A stretch of DNA of 64,000 bases from Adiantum capillus-veneris (Eukaryota; Streptophyta; Polypodiopsida; Polypodiales; Pteridaceae). The position numbers and the translations under genes are program-made. This document shows, one piece after another, positions 34,117 to 45,426 of the stretch (position 1 is the first letter of the stretch; each line of letters opens with the position of its first letter). The notes under the pieces were generated by a model. It was not told the origin of the DNA. It was given only the letters and a program-made list of their open reading frames with translations, and searched no databases. Location: NCBI GenBank assembly GCA_014529385.2, contig CM043953.1, forward strand, positions 99,021,342 to 99,085,341, in the 5' to 3' direction.

Positions 34117-34346
34117 TGTGAGTACGCGTGTGCGCGGATGCGTGTGTGAGTGCGCGGTGCAGTGCGTGCGGGGAAGGGGAGAAGCACAAGAGATGTGGAT
34201 AGAGCGACCTCAAGAAGTGACTCAGTGTGAGTGAGGTGCTCCTTATTCTTATGTATAGAAAGAATAAGGAAAGTGTATACACAGTGGACGACCGCCGGAC
34301 ACTGGAGGTCCAGCCTGAAAAGAAGTGTAGCGCCTTTACCCCAACA
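34117..34346 (-). repeat. Copia 3' LTR (230 bp)
   Basis: On the minus strand it starts TGTTGGGGTAAAGGCG and ends CGTACTCACA, matching the LTR at 10097-10328. It is flanked on its 3' side by GTATT, the complement of AATAC beside the other LTR. Confidence 0.9.
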
Positions 34347-34361
34347 ATCTCCCACTTAAAG
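34347..34361 (-). other. Copia polypurine tract
   Basis: Minus strand AAGTGGGAGAT directly before the LTR. AAGTGGGAGATTGTTGG is the textbook plant copia 3' junction. Confidence 0.88.
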
Positions 34362-35139
34362 GTGATGCACTGATAATTGAGAGATACTAGCTAAACTACT
34401 AGTATGTACAAAGAAACTAGGTGAGAGACTCTCTTAACCTATGCCCACTGGCTCACTCTATCGATCTACACGCAGTTGTATCGGCTCCGATGGTAGGCGA
34501 GCGTGCGTACCCATGTTAGAGCCTGCATGTAAATCCTGCAGACAACTCTGTATGGTCTACAAATCTCCACAAAGCATCATGCTAGTGTCAGTCATCATAT
34601 GACTGACTATCCCTACTGCAAATGCTCCCACTGCAGCTGCAAGATCGAGCCTTGACACTAACAAGTCAAACATGAGATACTTGAACACTAAAAAAATCTG
34701 CATAAACTTGGTTGTACTTGCCTCTCCTGCACTATCTGCAATCATTGCATCATCAAGACTATCCGTCATGTATGGATATGTCAACTCCAACACTGGGAAA
34801 CCTACGTCCCTCTCACCCATAGTCAAAACTGTGCATTTTGGCACCAACTCATCAGCCTCTAACATGAGCATATTAAATAACTCCATAAATGTCAATTATG
34901 TCTCTATCTCTAGGGAGCAGACCTACTCGACCTTTACCTACACAAAGTCTAACAACACCTATTGTGTCTCACTAGAGCATTGTTGCTCTACCTATGTCTC
35001 TACAGAGTCTACTGCCATGTCCTGCACAGCTAAATGCTCTATCTCATAAGCATGGTGGAGCTCACCTACAAAAGAGACACGTCTCGTCTCTCGCTCAAAG
35101 AATGCCAGCAACAAAATCGAGACTATTCCTTCTCGAACC
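34362..35139 (-). other. Copia internal 3' part without integrase or RT
   Basis: Between the protease and the 3' LTR, where integrase, reverse transcriptase and RNase H belong, there is only about 780 bp. A 112-codon frame (34895-34557) has a phrase RLDLAAAVGAF that faintly recalls the copia RT tail, but no catalytic block. The element is therefore gag-protease only and non-autonomous. Confidence 0.6.
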
Positions 35140-35739
35140 TCAGACACATGCATAGGATATACCAGGCCGGGCTCCTCTGGCAATCACTAATAAGGAACAG
35201 CAATGCATATGGAAAAACTGCTCTCTAAGGAGTATTTGACAACCAAAAGCTACCAACTGTCTCACAGAGATCAAGCTTTGTCTCAGCTGTGAAACATAGT
35301 GCACATGTTGTGGCATGTATGACGCAGCACTGGGCAAAGACAAACAAACGTCTCCTACACCCTCTATGTCAAACGTCGAGCCATCGGCCAAGTACACACA
35401 GCCAAGTCTCCCACTAAAAAATGTGCTAAACCACTCATGACATGGTGTGAGGTGGAAAGAAGCATCACTATCTAGTAACCAATCTGAAGAAAGTGTGATA
35501 TCCATAGAAAAATCTACAAGAGGTGCACTCGAGGTAGGCATGACATCACTTTCACTAGCATAGACTACCACTGGAACTGCCTCTCTAACTTGTGCCAAAT
35601 CCATATCTTCACTATGGATACATCTCCGTTGATGTCTCATACGTCTGAAACAACGGCGCCTAATGTGCCCCATGTGACCACAATGCCAACAAGGCAAGTA
35701 TCGGCCAGAACGAGACCGTCGTCTCTCACTGTCACACAT
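35140..35739 (-). pseudogene. Copia gag zinc knuckle and protease
   Basis: Frame of 199 codons. It starts with a basic stretch, then CWHCGHMGHIRRRC, a CX2CX4HX4C knuckle (about residues 18-31), then the protease WLLDSDASFHLTP, where copia proteases normally read DSGAS. The Gly-to-Asp change probably abolishes activity. It continues with GCVYLADGSTFDIEGVGDV and LRQSLISVRQL, the region linking protease to integrase in copia elements. It then loses homology. Upstream gag extends to about 36041 (FDDCVVVESLPTLLP). Confidence 0.82.
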
Positions 35740-37076
35740 ATCGCAACCATAAGTGAATGGTTGAGAACCAAAGTATGGCGAGAACTCTGGGAAAAATTTG
35801 GTAGAATCTTCCCTCTAAACTGAGTAAAACCTCAAGTATAATCTCAACCATATACCTTGCCAAAAGCTGGCAACAAAGTGGGAAGTGACTCGACCACTAC
35901 ACAATCATCAAAAGCATGATCAAACGCATCAAAATTGATGCTCACATATGCATAGATCCAACTCCACAATTTGCAAACTCTGCAAGCATAAACTGGGACA
36001 AACTGCTCAACCGAGCGTAAACCGCATAACCATATATGCAAGTAGAGAGCAAACTAGCTCAAAACGCATCCCACAAGAGAAACTACCTGCAAAAACTTGT
36101 GAAACGTGTGACTGTCTATCTGTAGCCACACAAGCATACACTAATTCTCACTCCTGCAAGAGTAAGTACAAGAACACCAAGCTATGTCCAAACTGACAAA
36201 ACATGTCAATATTAGAGTAAACATACAATCACTGCCAAAGTGGGAATATATTAACCACTGTACAAGATGGCATAACACTGTAAACTTTTATGGCGAGAAG
36301 ACAAGGAAAAACAGACAGAGTTTCCTTTGCAAAATGAGCCAAAACTCAACACAAATCGCAAGCCAAAAAACTGCAGATAACTACTAGAGTGGAAGTAAAC
36401 TCGATCACTAAACCATCAGAGAGTAAACTATGAATATGCATAAACCATGACACTACTCAATGCCAATGAGTAGAAATGCCAAAATGTCTCCACATTTTCA
36501 CATACAATGGCAATCCGCACTCAACATACATCAACAGAGTGATCGCACATAAGAAAGCACCAGAAGAGTTGCAATCCAAAAACTTGATCATGCACAAACA
36601 ATGCTCTCAGGAGAGCTCACTGGCACTTGAAAGTGCTTGCCAAAATGCATCAATCATGGGCCATCACCATATGAAAATCCATCCACAAAGACCATGAATC
36701 CAAGCACAAAATCACTACCAAAGTATCCTGTGAAAACCTGTGAAAGAAGCTCCACCTGTGTGTTTCAAAAAACCGTATCTCTCAAGAGACCGCTTCGATG
36801 GTGTGTAAATGACTCCGTACTTCGTTGCCCAAATCTACCAAAAACCCTCAAACCATAAGCTCTGCACAAGCTGAAATTACATCTTCAACTCAGAATTTAT
36901 GCACCTAACTTTGAGCACTTTCCTGCTTCCAAAAGTGCATCAAACTTGCACACTATGCGAAAACAAAAAACGTGTAATTTCTGTATATAGTCAGTTTAAG
37001 GTGAATATCAGCAAAACGGTGAGGAATTTGCAAAAAGTTTCTTTTGCAAATTTGTAGACCACGTTGAAACGTATGG
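35740..37076 (-). other. Copia gag N-terminus and leader
   Basis: Minus-strand sequence upstream of the knuckle. A 65-codon frame at 36041-35844 is probably gag. The rest, to 37076, is A-rich with no clear domain. It should join the leader at 10372-10670 across the CCATA duplication once the inserted LARD and the inversion are removed. Confidence 0.55.
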
Positions 37077-38032
37077 TGTTGGAGGCTCGCCATAGCATAG
37101 GCAATCTCCCACAAATCTATCAATCCGGAGAGAGAGAGAGAGCATGACCCGGCTAGGGCTTGGAGGCATCACACAAAGAATGTGCGAGAGCGTCATCGGA
37201 TGCAAAGATTAAGAGGATTCAAGAGCGTGCATCCTCCAATGCAAATAGAAATCATCCCAAACAACTAATGCTAATCGCACATCAAGCATCAATTCAAGCA
37301 ATCATCTACACACATCAAGCAACGAAGTGAAACACACTAATCTTGGAATCTCTCAAGCACAACTCTAATTACATCCATTGACGATTAAGCACACAAGATC
37401 GCATTCAAGTCGGCCACCCCAACCATGCCAATCATGGTGTCCAAATCAAGTCACACATAATCAAATTAAGCTCAAGGCTTCTTAAACCTACACACACACA
37501 AGCACACCATTAGAGGACAACTCTAATCCCTCAATCACGAGTACGCCCACTCCGCTTAATCGAGAGAGTTAGATAAGGACTCCACTAATCGGAGTAGCTT
37601 AGCATAAGTAAGAGTTAGATTAGAGAAGATCAACACTTCAAAACAATGAAGGAAAGTAGATAAACATGATTGACAACATAATGAAGACTAGATTAATTAA
37701 GAGAGGATTACACTAATTACATGTGATTAGCACTAGCCTTCTAAGCATGGGCATTAAGCTCAAAGGCTAGGCCATCAAGACCTCCTCTAGGGAGAGAGTT
37801 CTCAAAAGGACCACTCAAGAATGACCTCTCATTAAGCATAGGGCTCTTTTATAGTTTTGGGCCTCAAACCCTTCAACTATGGGATAAAGTGAGCTCTCTA
37901 GCCTAAACTCATACAACTTTGGAACTCCTAAATGAGCCCAAGCTCTATACAATGAAAAGTAAATATTGTGTACATCCATAGCATATCCACAACTTGGTGC
38001 ATAATTGGTGAAACCGTTAGCCGCTGCTAACA
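37077..38032 (-). repeat. LARD 3' LTR (956 bp)
   Basis: Near-identical reverse copy of 10671-11622, with the same TGTTAGCAGCGG start and CCAACA end on the minus strand. It is followed there by CCATA (37072-37076 complement), the duplication found before the 5' LTR. A polypurine tract precedes it, so it is the 3' LTR. Confidence 0.92.
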
Positions 38033-38775
38033 CTCCCCCCTTCCTAATTTGGCGCACGTCCTCGTGTGCCAGTGAAGCAAGACACGGTGACATGGTAGAA
38101 AGCAAGTCCAAGGAAGAAATGTTGAGCTGCAAAACATAAGAACAAGTAATGAGTATCAAAGGCCACCAAGATTGAATATAACATGAAGCATAAATGAGCA
38201 ATCATGCAAAGTGATTTTTTGCTTCTAAAAGATGGGTCAATCATAGTCGAAAACTAGACAACATAAAGCAAAAAAATACTCAAACTATTGTGAAGATTAA
38301 ACCACTTGAAATTTCAGTTTTATGCATGAAACACAAGTAATCAATTATGACCCTAAGCTAATGCAAGTTCATAAACCTACTAGCCTAAAAACTATGTGAA
38401 CAATCTTAATAAATCATTCAAGTCTATCATGTCTATGGGCTATAAAAAGGCTCCTAATCTATTAGTACATTGTCAAAGCTTTTTGAAGCTCATGGAAGTT
38501 TTGATTTAGCCATTCATTGAAAATTTAAAGCACAATCACAAGGCTACCACCCCAAGGCAAGTCTAGGTGCGACTCTCAGCTCCTTGAACCCTCAAGAAGG
38601 TGTTCCAAAAGCCTACTAGCTTACCAAGGCGACGGCTAACCCCTATCAACCCAGGGCATCGGTTTAGGGCCTTGACCAAGCAAGCCAAGGTGATTCCCCT
38701 CGCCTACCAAGTGCCAATAAGGCGCTAGGCCTCACAAAGACACATCATAACATAGAATTTTTATTTTCATGTGCC
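38033..38775 (-). other. LARD polypurine tract and 3' internal region
   Basis: Minus strand TAGGAAGGGGGGAG (38033-38046) abuts the LTR. Upstream on that strand are CACACGAGGACGTGCGCCAA and about 700 bp of non-coding sequence. It ends near 38760-38790, where LINE-2 begins. It is interpreted as the other side of the inversion breakpoint. Confidence 0.75.
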
Positions 38776-38790
38776 TTAGTAGCATTGTTG

Positions 38791-39700
38791 CTACTTTTTT
38801 TTGGACACTTCTTTGTTTTCAGCATTTGCTTGCTCATATAATTGCCTACAATGTGTGTCCATATCCACAAGACTCAAGTTACCAAAATTCTCAACACGCT
38901 TGTCCCTCAAGTTTCTCCAAAATCTTCCACATGCATGTGCCTTTTCTTGGACTTGAAAAAGTTGCTGCTTTACTTCCCATCTTCTTCTCTTCTTTTGAAT
39001 CAATGACTTGTATGTATGCAAATGACTTTGATAGTTGTCTTTGTCCATAGTTGCATCAAGATTTATCAAGGACTTTTGAGCATCTTGACATTCTTTCAAA
39101 CCACATTTTGCATGATCTATCTTTGTTGATACCATGGAGATGCTTTATGGCAAAACATTCTTTGGCACAAGAACAAATAACTCTCTTGAAAGCTTCTCAT
39201 TTAGTTTCCAATGGTGCGTCATATTGAAGCTTTGTCATCCATAACTTTTGCTCAACCATTTCCATGTACATTGGTGCATGTTTGAAATCCATACATAGTG
39301 ATAATTTCTCTTTCCTTTGGCTGAGATTATCATACTAAGTTGCTTCTCCACATGAAAGGTCAATACATAAGGTCTGATGGTCGGAATCCAAGGTCCACTG
39401 GCCAAACATAAAACTCTTTATGCAATACATGATGGCTTTGGAGAGTAGCACATAGTCAATCACACTATCCCCATTATGTTTTCTATGTGTAAATCCATTG
39501 GTTTCACTCCATAAAGATACACCATTGGCAATGAGCATACCCGTGCTATTACACATGTATAAAAGTAACTTTCCACAGTGATCTGGCTCTTTCTCATCCA
39601 TTGAAGTACGATCATACAAGTGAACTTCCTCCAAGTCCCTTAAAATGTATGGTGTATCAAATTGTTGAGTATCGGCTGAAAGCATGGTTTGGTGGTACAA
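38791..39700 (-). pseudogene. LINE-2 ORF2, 5' half (endonuclease end to start of RT linker)
   Basis: Minus-strand LINE fragment starting in the middle of the endonuclease (ADTQQFDTPYI). It continues through NSTGMLIANGVSLW, DYVLLSKAI and SDHQTLCIDL, then, after frame breaks near 39330 and 39135, through LIQKKRRRWEVKQQL and GRFWRNLRDKRVENFG to YEQANAENKEV near 38810. LINE-3 continues at this point with the segment whose LINE-2 counterpart starts at 16310 on the plus strand. So this is the missing 5' half of LINE-2, itself 5'-truncated at about 39690. Confidence 0.85.
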
Positions 39701-39883
39701 TATGCACTGTCAAGGACACTACTTTTTTTGGGTAAAAAATTAGCCTTTTTTGGGAAAGTCTTTTTTATCCACTTTATTGGGAAATTCATTTTTATCTTCT
39801 TTTGGGGATTTCTTTTGTGTCCAAAAAAGAAACGTTTGGTTTGTAACAGCATAGTCCTATGTAATGATTATAGACGAGTCATG

Positions 39884-39884
39884 G

Positions 39885-39971
<87 letters not shown>
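39884..39971. repeat. (TC)n microsatellite
   Basis: Uninterrupted TC run of about 88 bp. Confidence 0.95.
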
Positions 39972-39974
<3 letters not shown>

Positions 39975-40100
39975 TGTCTTTCTTCCTCGTTCACGACATA
40001 GCCAATTTTGTAGTTGTAGCTCTTTACCTCTCTACACTACCCACACTCTTTCTAGCATGGAATCACAAATTGACCAGAGAAGAAAACTTGTTATCCTAGC

Positions 40101-43100
40101 ATGGAGAATATGCAAGGCTGCGTAAACATGGATAATCCTCAAGGCATGGAATTCACAACTACTTCTCCTGGCATGGTGAATGAGCAAGGCTGCCAAACAG
40201 GGATTGGACTACTGTGCAAGGTTGCCTAAACAGGGATTGGACTATGGAGAGGAATGAAAATGTTCAAAGCATGGACACCGCTTCTATGCATGAGTATTGG
40301 GCTGTTAAGAAACAAGAATAGAGAAGGCAAGAAAAAGAAAGTAGCAAGTTGCAAGATCCATCTTTAATGGATGAAGCCAAATCAAGAAAGAAAATTTGTT
40401 CTGCTATGGTGCAGACACTAGGGCTTACAAGAAGTATCCAGACAGAGTTATTCCAACAACTCTTGCTTCATCCTGCTTTTAAGGATCTGCAAACATCAAC
40501 AGCTAATGTTGAAAGCACTCTTCTATCTAACATCGGTAACACCCTCAGCTAGCTCAAGGTGCCCCGCTCAACAGATAAGTTCTTCTTGAAGAGATCTTCT
40601 TTGACGATGGTAATGAATAATACTGATGGCACAACACAAATGAACCATACAAGGATAGCAGGTATTTTGGGTGTTCATCAGAGAAAAATTGCTGTAACCA
40701 GTTATCATCTTGAGATTAAAGATGATGAGGAAGTTTTACCATTGAGTGCATGTCAAAGACAATTGCCTCAAGGTAACATTGTCACAGGTGAAGTAAGAGA
40801 TCTAGTTTATGTCTTTTGGAGCTCAGAGACTCAAGTTTTGCCCAACAAAAAGGACATATGTCGGAAGAGGATTGGAAGAAAAAAGTGTTGTCAAACATCC
40901 AATGCATCTTCTCGACAACTCTCAAGTAAATTCAACCGTTGCTAATGTCTTTTGTGCCTCTCTATTTTCTCAGGTGTAATGTACTCTACTTATAGTACTT
41001 GAAGGTATTCCATTTGTTTTACCTCATACAGCCTCTAGTAACTTGCTGAAGGTATATCATTTGGTACATATAGCAACCTAAGGTATAATAGTAGCTATAT
41101 TAATATGAAGGTACTCCATTGTTATACCTTACAATGCCCTATGCTTCCATGCTAGCACTTTTCATGTGATTGGAGTACCCTATAATAATGTTCATAGGTC
41201 CTTCATCTACCCTATACTACCATATAAGGTACACCATAGTACATTCCATCTGATTGGAGTACTCTATAGAACCTTGTGATGTAGGACAAAGTAAATTTAT
41301 CTGCCATATAGTAGCATGTTATATAGAGCACCCTAAAAGGTACTAAAGAGTACCCTATAATTTCATGTTATGTACTACATGATATCCCCATCCACCCTAT
41401 AGCATTACTCAAGGTACTCTATAGTACATTTCCTAGTACAAAACAAAAATATCTTTCACTGATAAAGTCTTATAGTACCAAAATTGGTACTATAATACAT
41501 CAAATTGGTACTTTATGGCATCCACCCTGTGCCACCATTTAAGGTACTCTTTAAGACGTTTCCAAACTATTTTCAAACTTGGTACTGAACAGTACCAAAT
41601 TGGTACTCTACCGCACCAAATAGTAAAGTACCATATAGCTAATGTCTTACTATACCAAATCTGGTACTGTACAAAATCCGATTACTGTACTCTACCAAAT
41701 GTACCGAAATTGGTACTGTACATGACCAAATGGTATTGTACTATATCAAATGGTACCGTACAAAATGGCTAATATTTTATAGCCCCACCGTTTTGGTATT
41801 TTACAGTCCCACATTTGCTTATGTACTATACCAAATGGTACTGTACAAAATGGCTAATATTTTACTCTCATAAGCTATTTTGTTTTAATGTCACAGGTTG
41901 AGTTGTACCAAAGATTCAAGAGGGCCCATCCAAAAGTGGAAATTTCTCTTAGATGTTTTGAGGCTTTAAAGCCTTATTTTGTTCGAAAATTGAAGGAGCG
42001 ATACACATGTTGCTGTGTATATCATGTCCAAATGATATATTTTAAAGAGGCATTTAATCAGATGCAACAAAACAAGCTTGGGCATCATGGAAAGGATCAT
42101 GCTTGCACATGTTCCATTTGTTGCAGCGATGGTTCATGTAAGTGTACTGCAAACCAATCAGTGTGTCATAGCATCACTGATATGTGGGAATCACTTTTAT
42201 GTCCAAAGGCTCAAGATGCAGAATACTATGCAAAAAAATGCATGTTTGGGGATTGCTGTAGATGTGACATAAACAGGTTGACATTGTGTCCTGATGAGAT
42301 TTCAGTGGATAGTGGGGAGGTCACTGTGAAAATCTTCACAGATGTTTCAATTAGCAAGTTGACGCAGGTGGGTCTGAGAAGAAAAGAAAGGACTTGGTAG
42401 TGCAATGAATATGGAGCAGGGGCAGTCATAAAGGAAACCCTCACTCATGAGGAGTTAAAACTAGATGGCTGGCCGAGGGCTAGCCTATGAAGTCTGTAGC
42501 TGATGTAGTCAACTATCTAAATGAAACATTTCAACATAGATCCAGTACACAAAGAGATTTTTGGCTAGTTTCCAAGAATGATGTGCGATGCAATGTCCAA
42601 TGGGATTGTCAGCGTATTATAGGCTCATTATCATTTCATTGCATTGATGGATATTCGCAAGATAATCCATGCGCTCTATGATATCTGACACTCTCATGTT
42701 TTTGTGATTCATATATGTCTGGGCAATCGAGAAGATGCAAGAATGGACAACATGTAGAAGAATGGAAATATCTGATAGTCTAACCATTACTGGAATTAGA
42801 TGACCCTTGCAGTGATGAAGACAATGATTCTGAAGAAACTAACAGTTCTCATTTCAATTTGCCAATGCAAAATGTCTCTAACCTCCCCATGTATGAAGGG
42901 AACCCTGATTGTTTGTGTGAATTGTTTTCAATTGATGACAACTTTGCAGTCAAGGCAGCAGAGAAAGGACATGATTTCTATCTGATCAAATGCACCAAAA
43001 AGATGTACCAGATAGTGAAGGCACAAAAGGATGCATGGTACAAGAAAATTGTTAGAGGGGGTAAAGTAGTTTAAGGCTTGTACTATGGCCAAGTTGAAGG

Positions 43101-43278
43101 TAGTTTTGATACATACAACCTTCTAGATCATACACCTCTAGTTATGATCTACTCACACCTTGTTAACCACCGGCGTCCACTTCTAGTAGTCATGGGCCGG
43201 GCTTGTCGGTCCAATAGGAAAAGGGTAAGAGTGATCGCCGATGAGAGGTGCACTCTAACTGGAACATTCAATGGTTAG
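40101..43278 (+). pseudogene. Broken Cys-rich gene of unknown family
   Basis: Collinear coding blocks on one strand. 40101 starts MENMQGCVNMDN. 40349-40945 is one frame with a single stop at 40550 and ends near VYVFWSSETQVLPNKKDICR. 41894-42400 begins VELYQRFKRAHPKVEIS and holds 15-16 Cys in about 80 residues (CTCSICCSDGSCKC, CMFGDCCRC). 42487-42681 and 42859-43278 follow in another frame, with a stop at 43075 and FYLIKCTKKMYQ, then GLYYGQV. The order and motifs recall a widespread, possibly transposon-derived family of large proteins that I cannot name with confidence. At least four stops or shifts make it a pseudogene. 40946-41893 interrupts it like an intron. Confidence 0.55.
40946..41893 (+). 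repeat. Intron-like insert full of GGTAC/GTACC and ACCAAATTGGTAC palindromes
   Basis: About 950 bp with dozens of short phrases of the type AAGGTAC, GTACC, ACCAAATTGGTACT and TACTGTAC, dense from 40985 to 41860. It ends TGTCACAG just before the coding block VELYQRF, a plausible splice acceptor. A GTAAAT near 40926 is a possible donor, but the exon phase does not fit cleanly. It could be a true intron invaded by a palindromic satellite, or an inserted repeat. Confidence 0.6.
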
Positions 43279-43431
43279 TTGGCTAAGCATGGGCGCACAG
43301 ATGTGAATGGGCAAGCTCGTATAAAATTCACCTAAACCTAAAAATCACTCATTCTCTCATTTGTGCAATTGAAAGGTGCTCTTTATCCATCTCCATCTTC
43401 TTCTTCATCTCCTTATGTGTGTGCATGTATG

Positions 43432-43435
<4 letters not shown>

Positions 43436-43511
<76 letters not shown>
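43436..43511. repeat. (GT)n(GA)n compound microsatellite
   Basis: GT repeats to about 43471, then GA repeats to 43511. The Tat-like element at 43534 inserted 22 bp downstream. Confidence 0.95.
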
Positions 43512-43512
<1 letters not shown>

Positions 43513-43533
43513 ATTGCGATGGCACGATGGCGG

Positions 43534-43701
43534 TGTGAGCGGGATGAAAACACACACAGTGCCTCTATAATGACCCAACACACACTCTTGGGAAGATACA
43601 CACACACACTATGGGGCACCACTCGGCTTAGACAACACACCTGGCCGAGACAGGGAACACACCTTTGGAGTGAGAGGAGAGAGACTATCCACTTGCCCAC
43701 T

Positions 43702-43767
<66 letters not shown>

Positions 43768-44711
43768 AAAAAACTCAGCTCAAAAGAGGAGAATTTCTGA
43801 TGTTTAGATACAATTGAGCTTGGGCTGACACCAATGGGGCAAATAGCTCACACAATATGGGTAAAATAAGCAAGATACAATCACAAACTAGAGCAGAAAC
43901 TTCGCTCGTAGGAGAAAATTACACAGAAAAAAAGCAAGAAAAGAGTGAGGAATTTGGAAAAATGGACAGCACCATCGCGTCCGGAACGGCCCAAAACCCC
44001 AGTCTACAATGTCAAAGTGCTCAAATCCGACCTCGGATGAGCAGTTTACGGCCAAAACAAGCTCCAAAATGAGCAAAAAAACACACTTGCGGCTGTTCCT
44101 CCTCTCTTCTCCACGTTTTTTCTGGTCTTCTCTCTGTTTTTTCAGTTCCCACACTTAGCTTTATTATTTGGGCACCCTTGGAATTTTAGATGACCTCAAA
44201 CGGACCCCGAACAGGCCAAAAACTGACCTCGCAGTGCATAGTTGTCACCTTTTTGCATCATTTGCACACCTGGCACTCAGTTTTTCCAAATAATGCATCC
44301 CAAAACCACGTGAAGTGGCCCCAAAAAGTGTTCCTCATGATGACCTTTCTGCATAAGTATCACAAGAAAACACCCACGTCGTGTCCATACTTCTCCGCGT
44401 GCAAGTATTGACCCCGTTCGACCTCCTGACGCCACTCGATGCCATCTGACGCACCTGCTTACCTCATGTCATCGGCCCGCGGATAGCTTCCTCGAGAAGT
44501 TTTACACGCTACCAACTCCTCCTTATTGTAGAAAAAACACACTGGTACTGGTAATATTGAAAATCGATGCACTATGTACACCCTGTCCTACCTGTACACA
44601 TGTGGGCCCCATGTAACCACCTGGCTATGGAAAATGGGCAAACCTTTATTTGATGCACCATGCATGTATATGTTCATATGCGCAATCCCTTGCTCCAAAA
44701 AACTCCTGACA
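43534..44711 (-). repeat. 3' LTR (1178 bp) of the Tat-like element
   Basis: Direct repeat of 51123-52273. It contains a long (CA)n run at 43705-43765, about twice the length of that in the other LTR. The junction with the internal region shows no strong polypurine tract (minus strand GGGATAGGCAAATTA). Confidence 0.93.
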
Positions 44712-44739
44712 TAATTTGCCTATCCCGTAGCCTGCTAGA

Positions 44740-45393
44740 TCATTCATGATCAACAGCAGCAAAGAGAGATATGAGACTCGCCGCGTCACAGGTCTCCTCA
44801 TCCCTCACCAACACTGCTTGATCCACCGACAGCTCATCTTGCTCCACCATCATCAATCTAGCATGATACAATTTAAGACGCAATCCATTTACCCTTGACT
44901 TATGTAGAACACCATCTAGGTTAGCCAGCTGATATGTGCCATTTGGAAAACACTCCACTACCTTGAAAGGGCCCTCCCACTTAATTTGAAACTTCTTTTG
45001 GAAGGTGTTGTCCAGCTTACTGTTGTAGCGCAAAACCAAGTCATGTTTCTTGATACCCTTACTTTTGACCTTTTCATTTATCTTTGCCAAAGCCTTATCC
45101 TGCATCTGCACATAATGCTCCAATGCGCTCATCCTATCCAACTGGACCTCTTGTAACTGCAAGAGCCTCTGTTTGAATGCATCACTAGGCGGCCCAAGCA
45201 ACTTCTCTAACATCTTGACCGCAGGAAACTCTACCTCCATAGGCAATAGTGCTTCCTTTCCATACACCAAATGAAATGGAGTAAACCCTGTACCTGTCTT
45301 CACCGAAGTACGGTAAGCCCATAATGCACTAGGAAATTCCAAATCCCAATTCTTTCCTTGGTGCTCTGTCACTTTAGAAAGAATTTGTACCAA
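44740..45393 (-). pseudogene. Integrase C-terminal part
   Basis: Frame of 217 codons in the same reading frame as the block above it, after a TAG at about 45424-45426 that sits just before the catalytic Glu region. It includes LWAYRTSVKTGTGFTPFHLVYG and a GPY/F-like module (KWEGPFKVVECFPNGTYQL), then VNGLRLKLYHARL. The catalytic Glu block overlaps the gap between the two open frames. The stop truncates integrase inside its core. Confidence 0.88.
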
Positions 45394-45426
45394 CTCACCA
45401 TTGAATCTTTCATTTAATCCATTACA

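Noticed and set aside
34557-34895. 112-codon minus frame as a copia RT/RNase H tail
   Set aside because: Only one short phrase resembles copia RT; no catalytic motif, so not called as RT.
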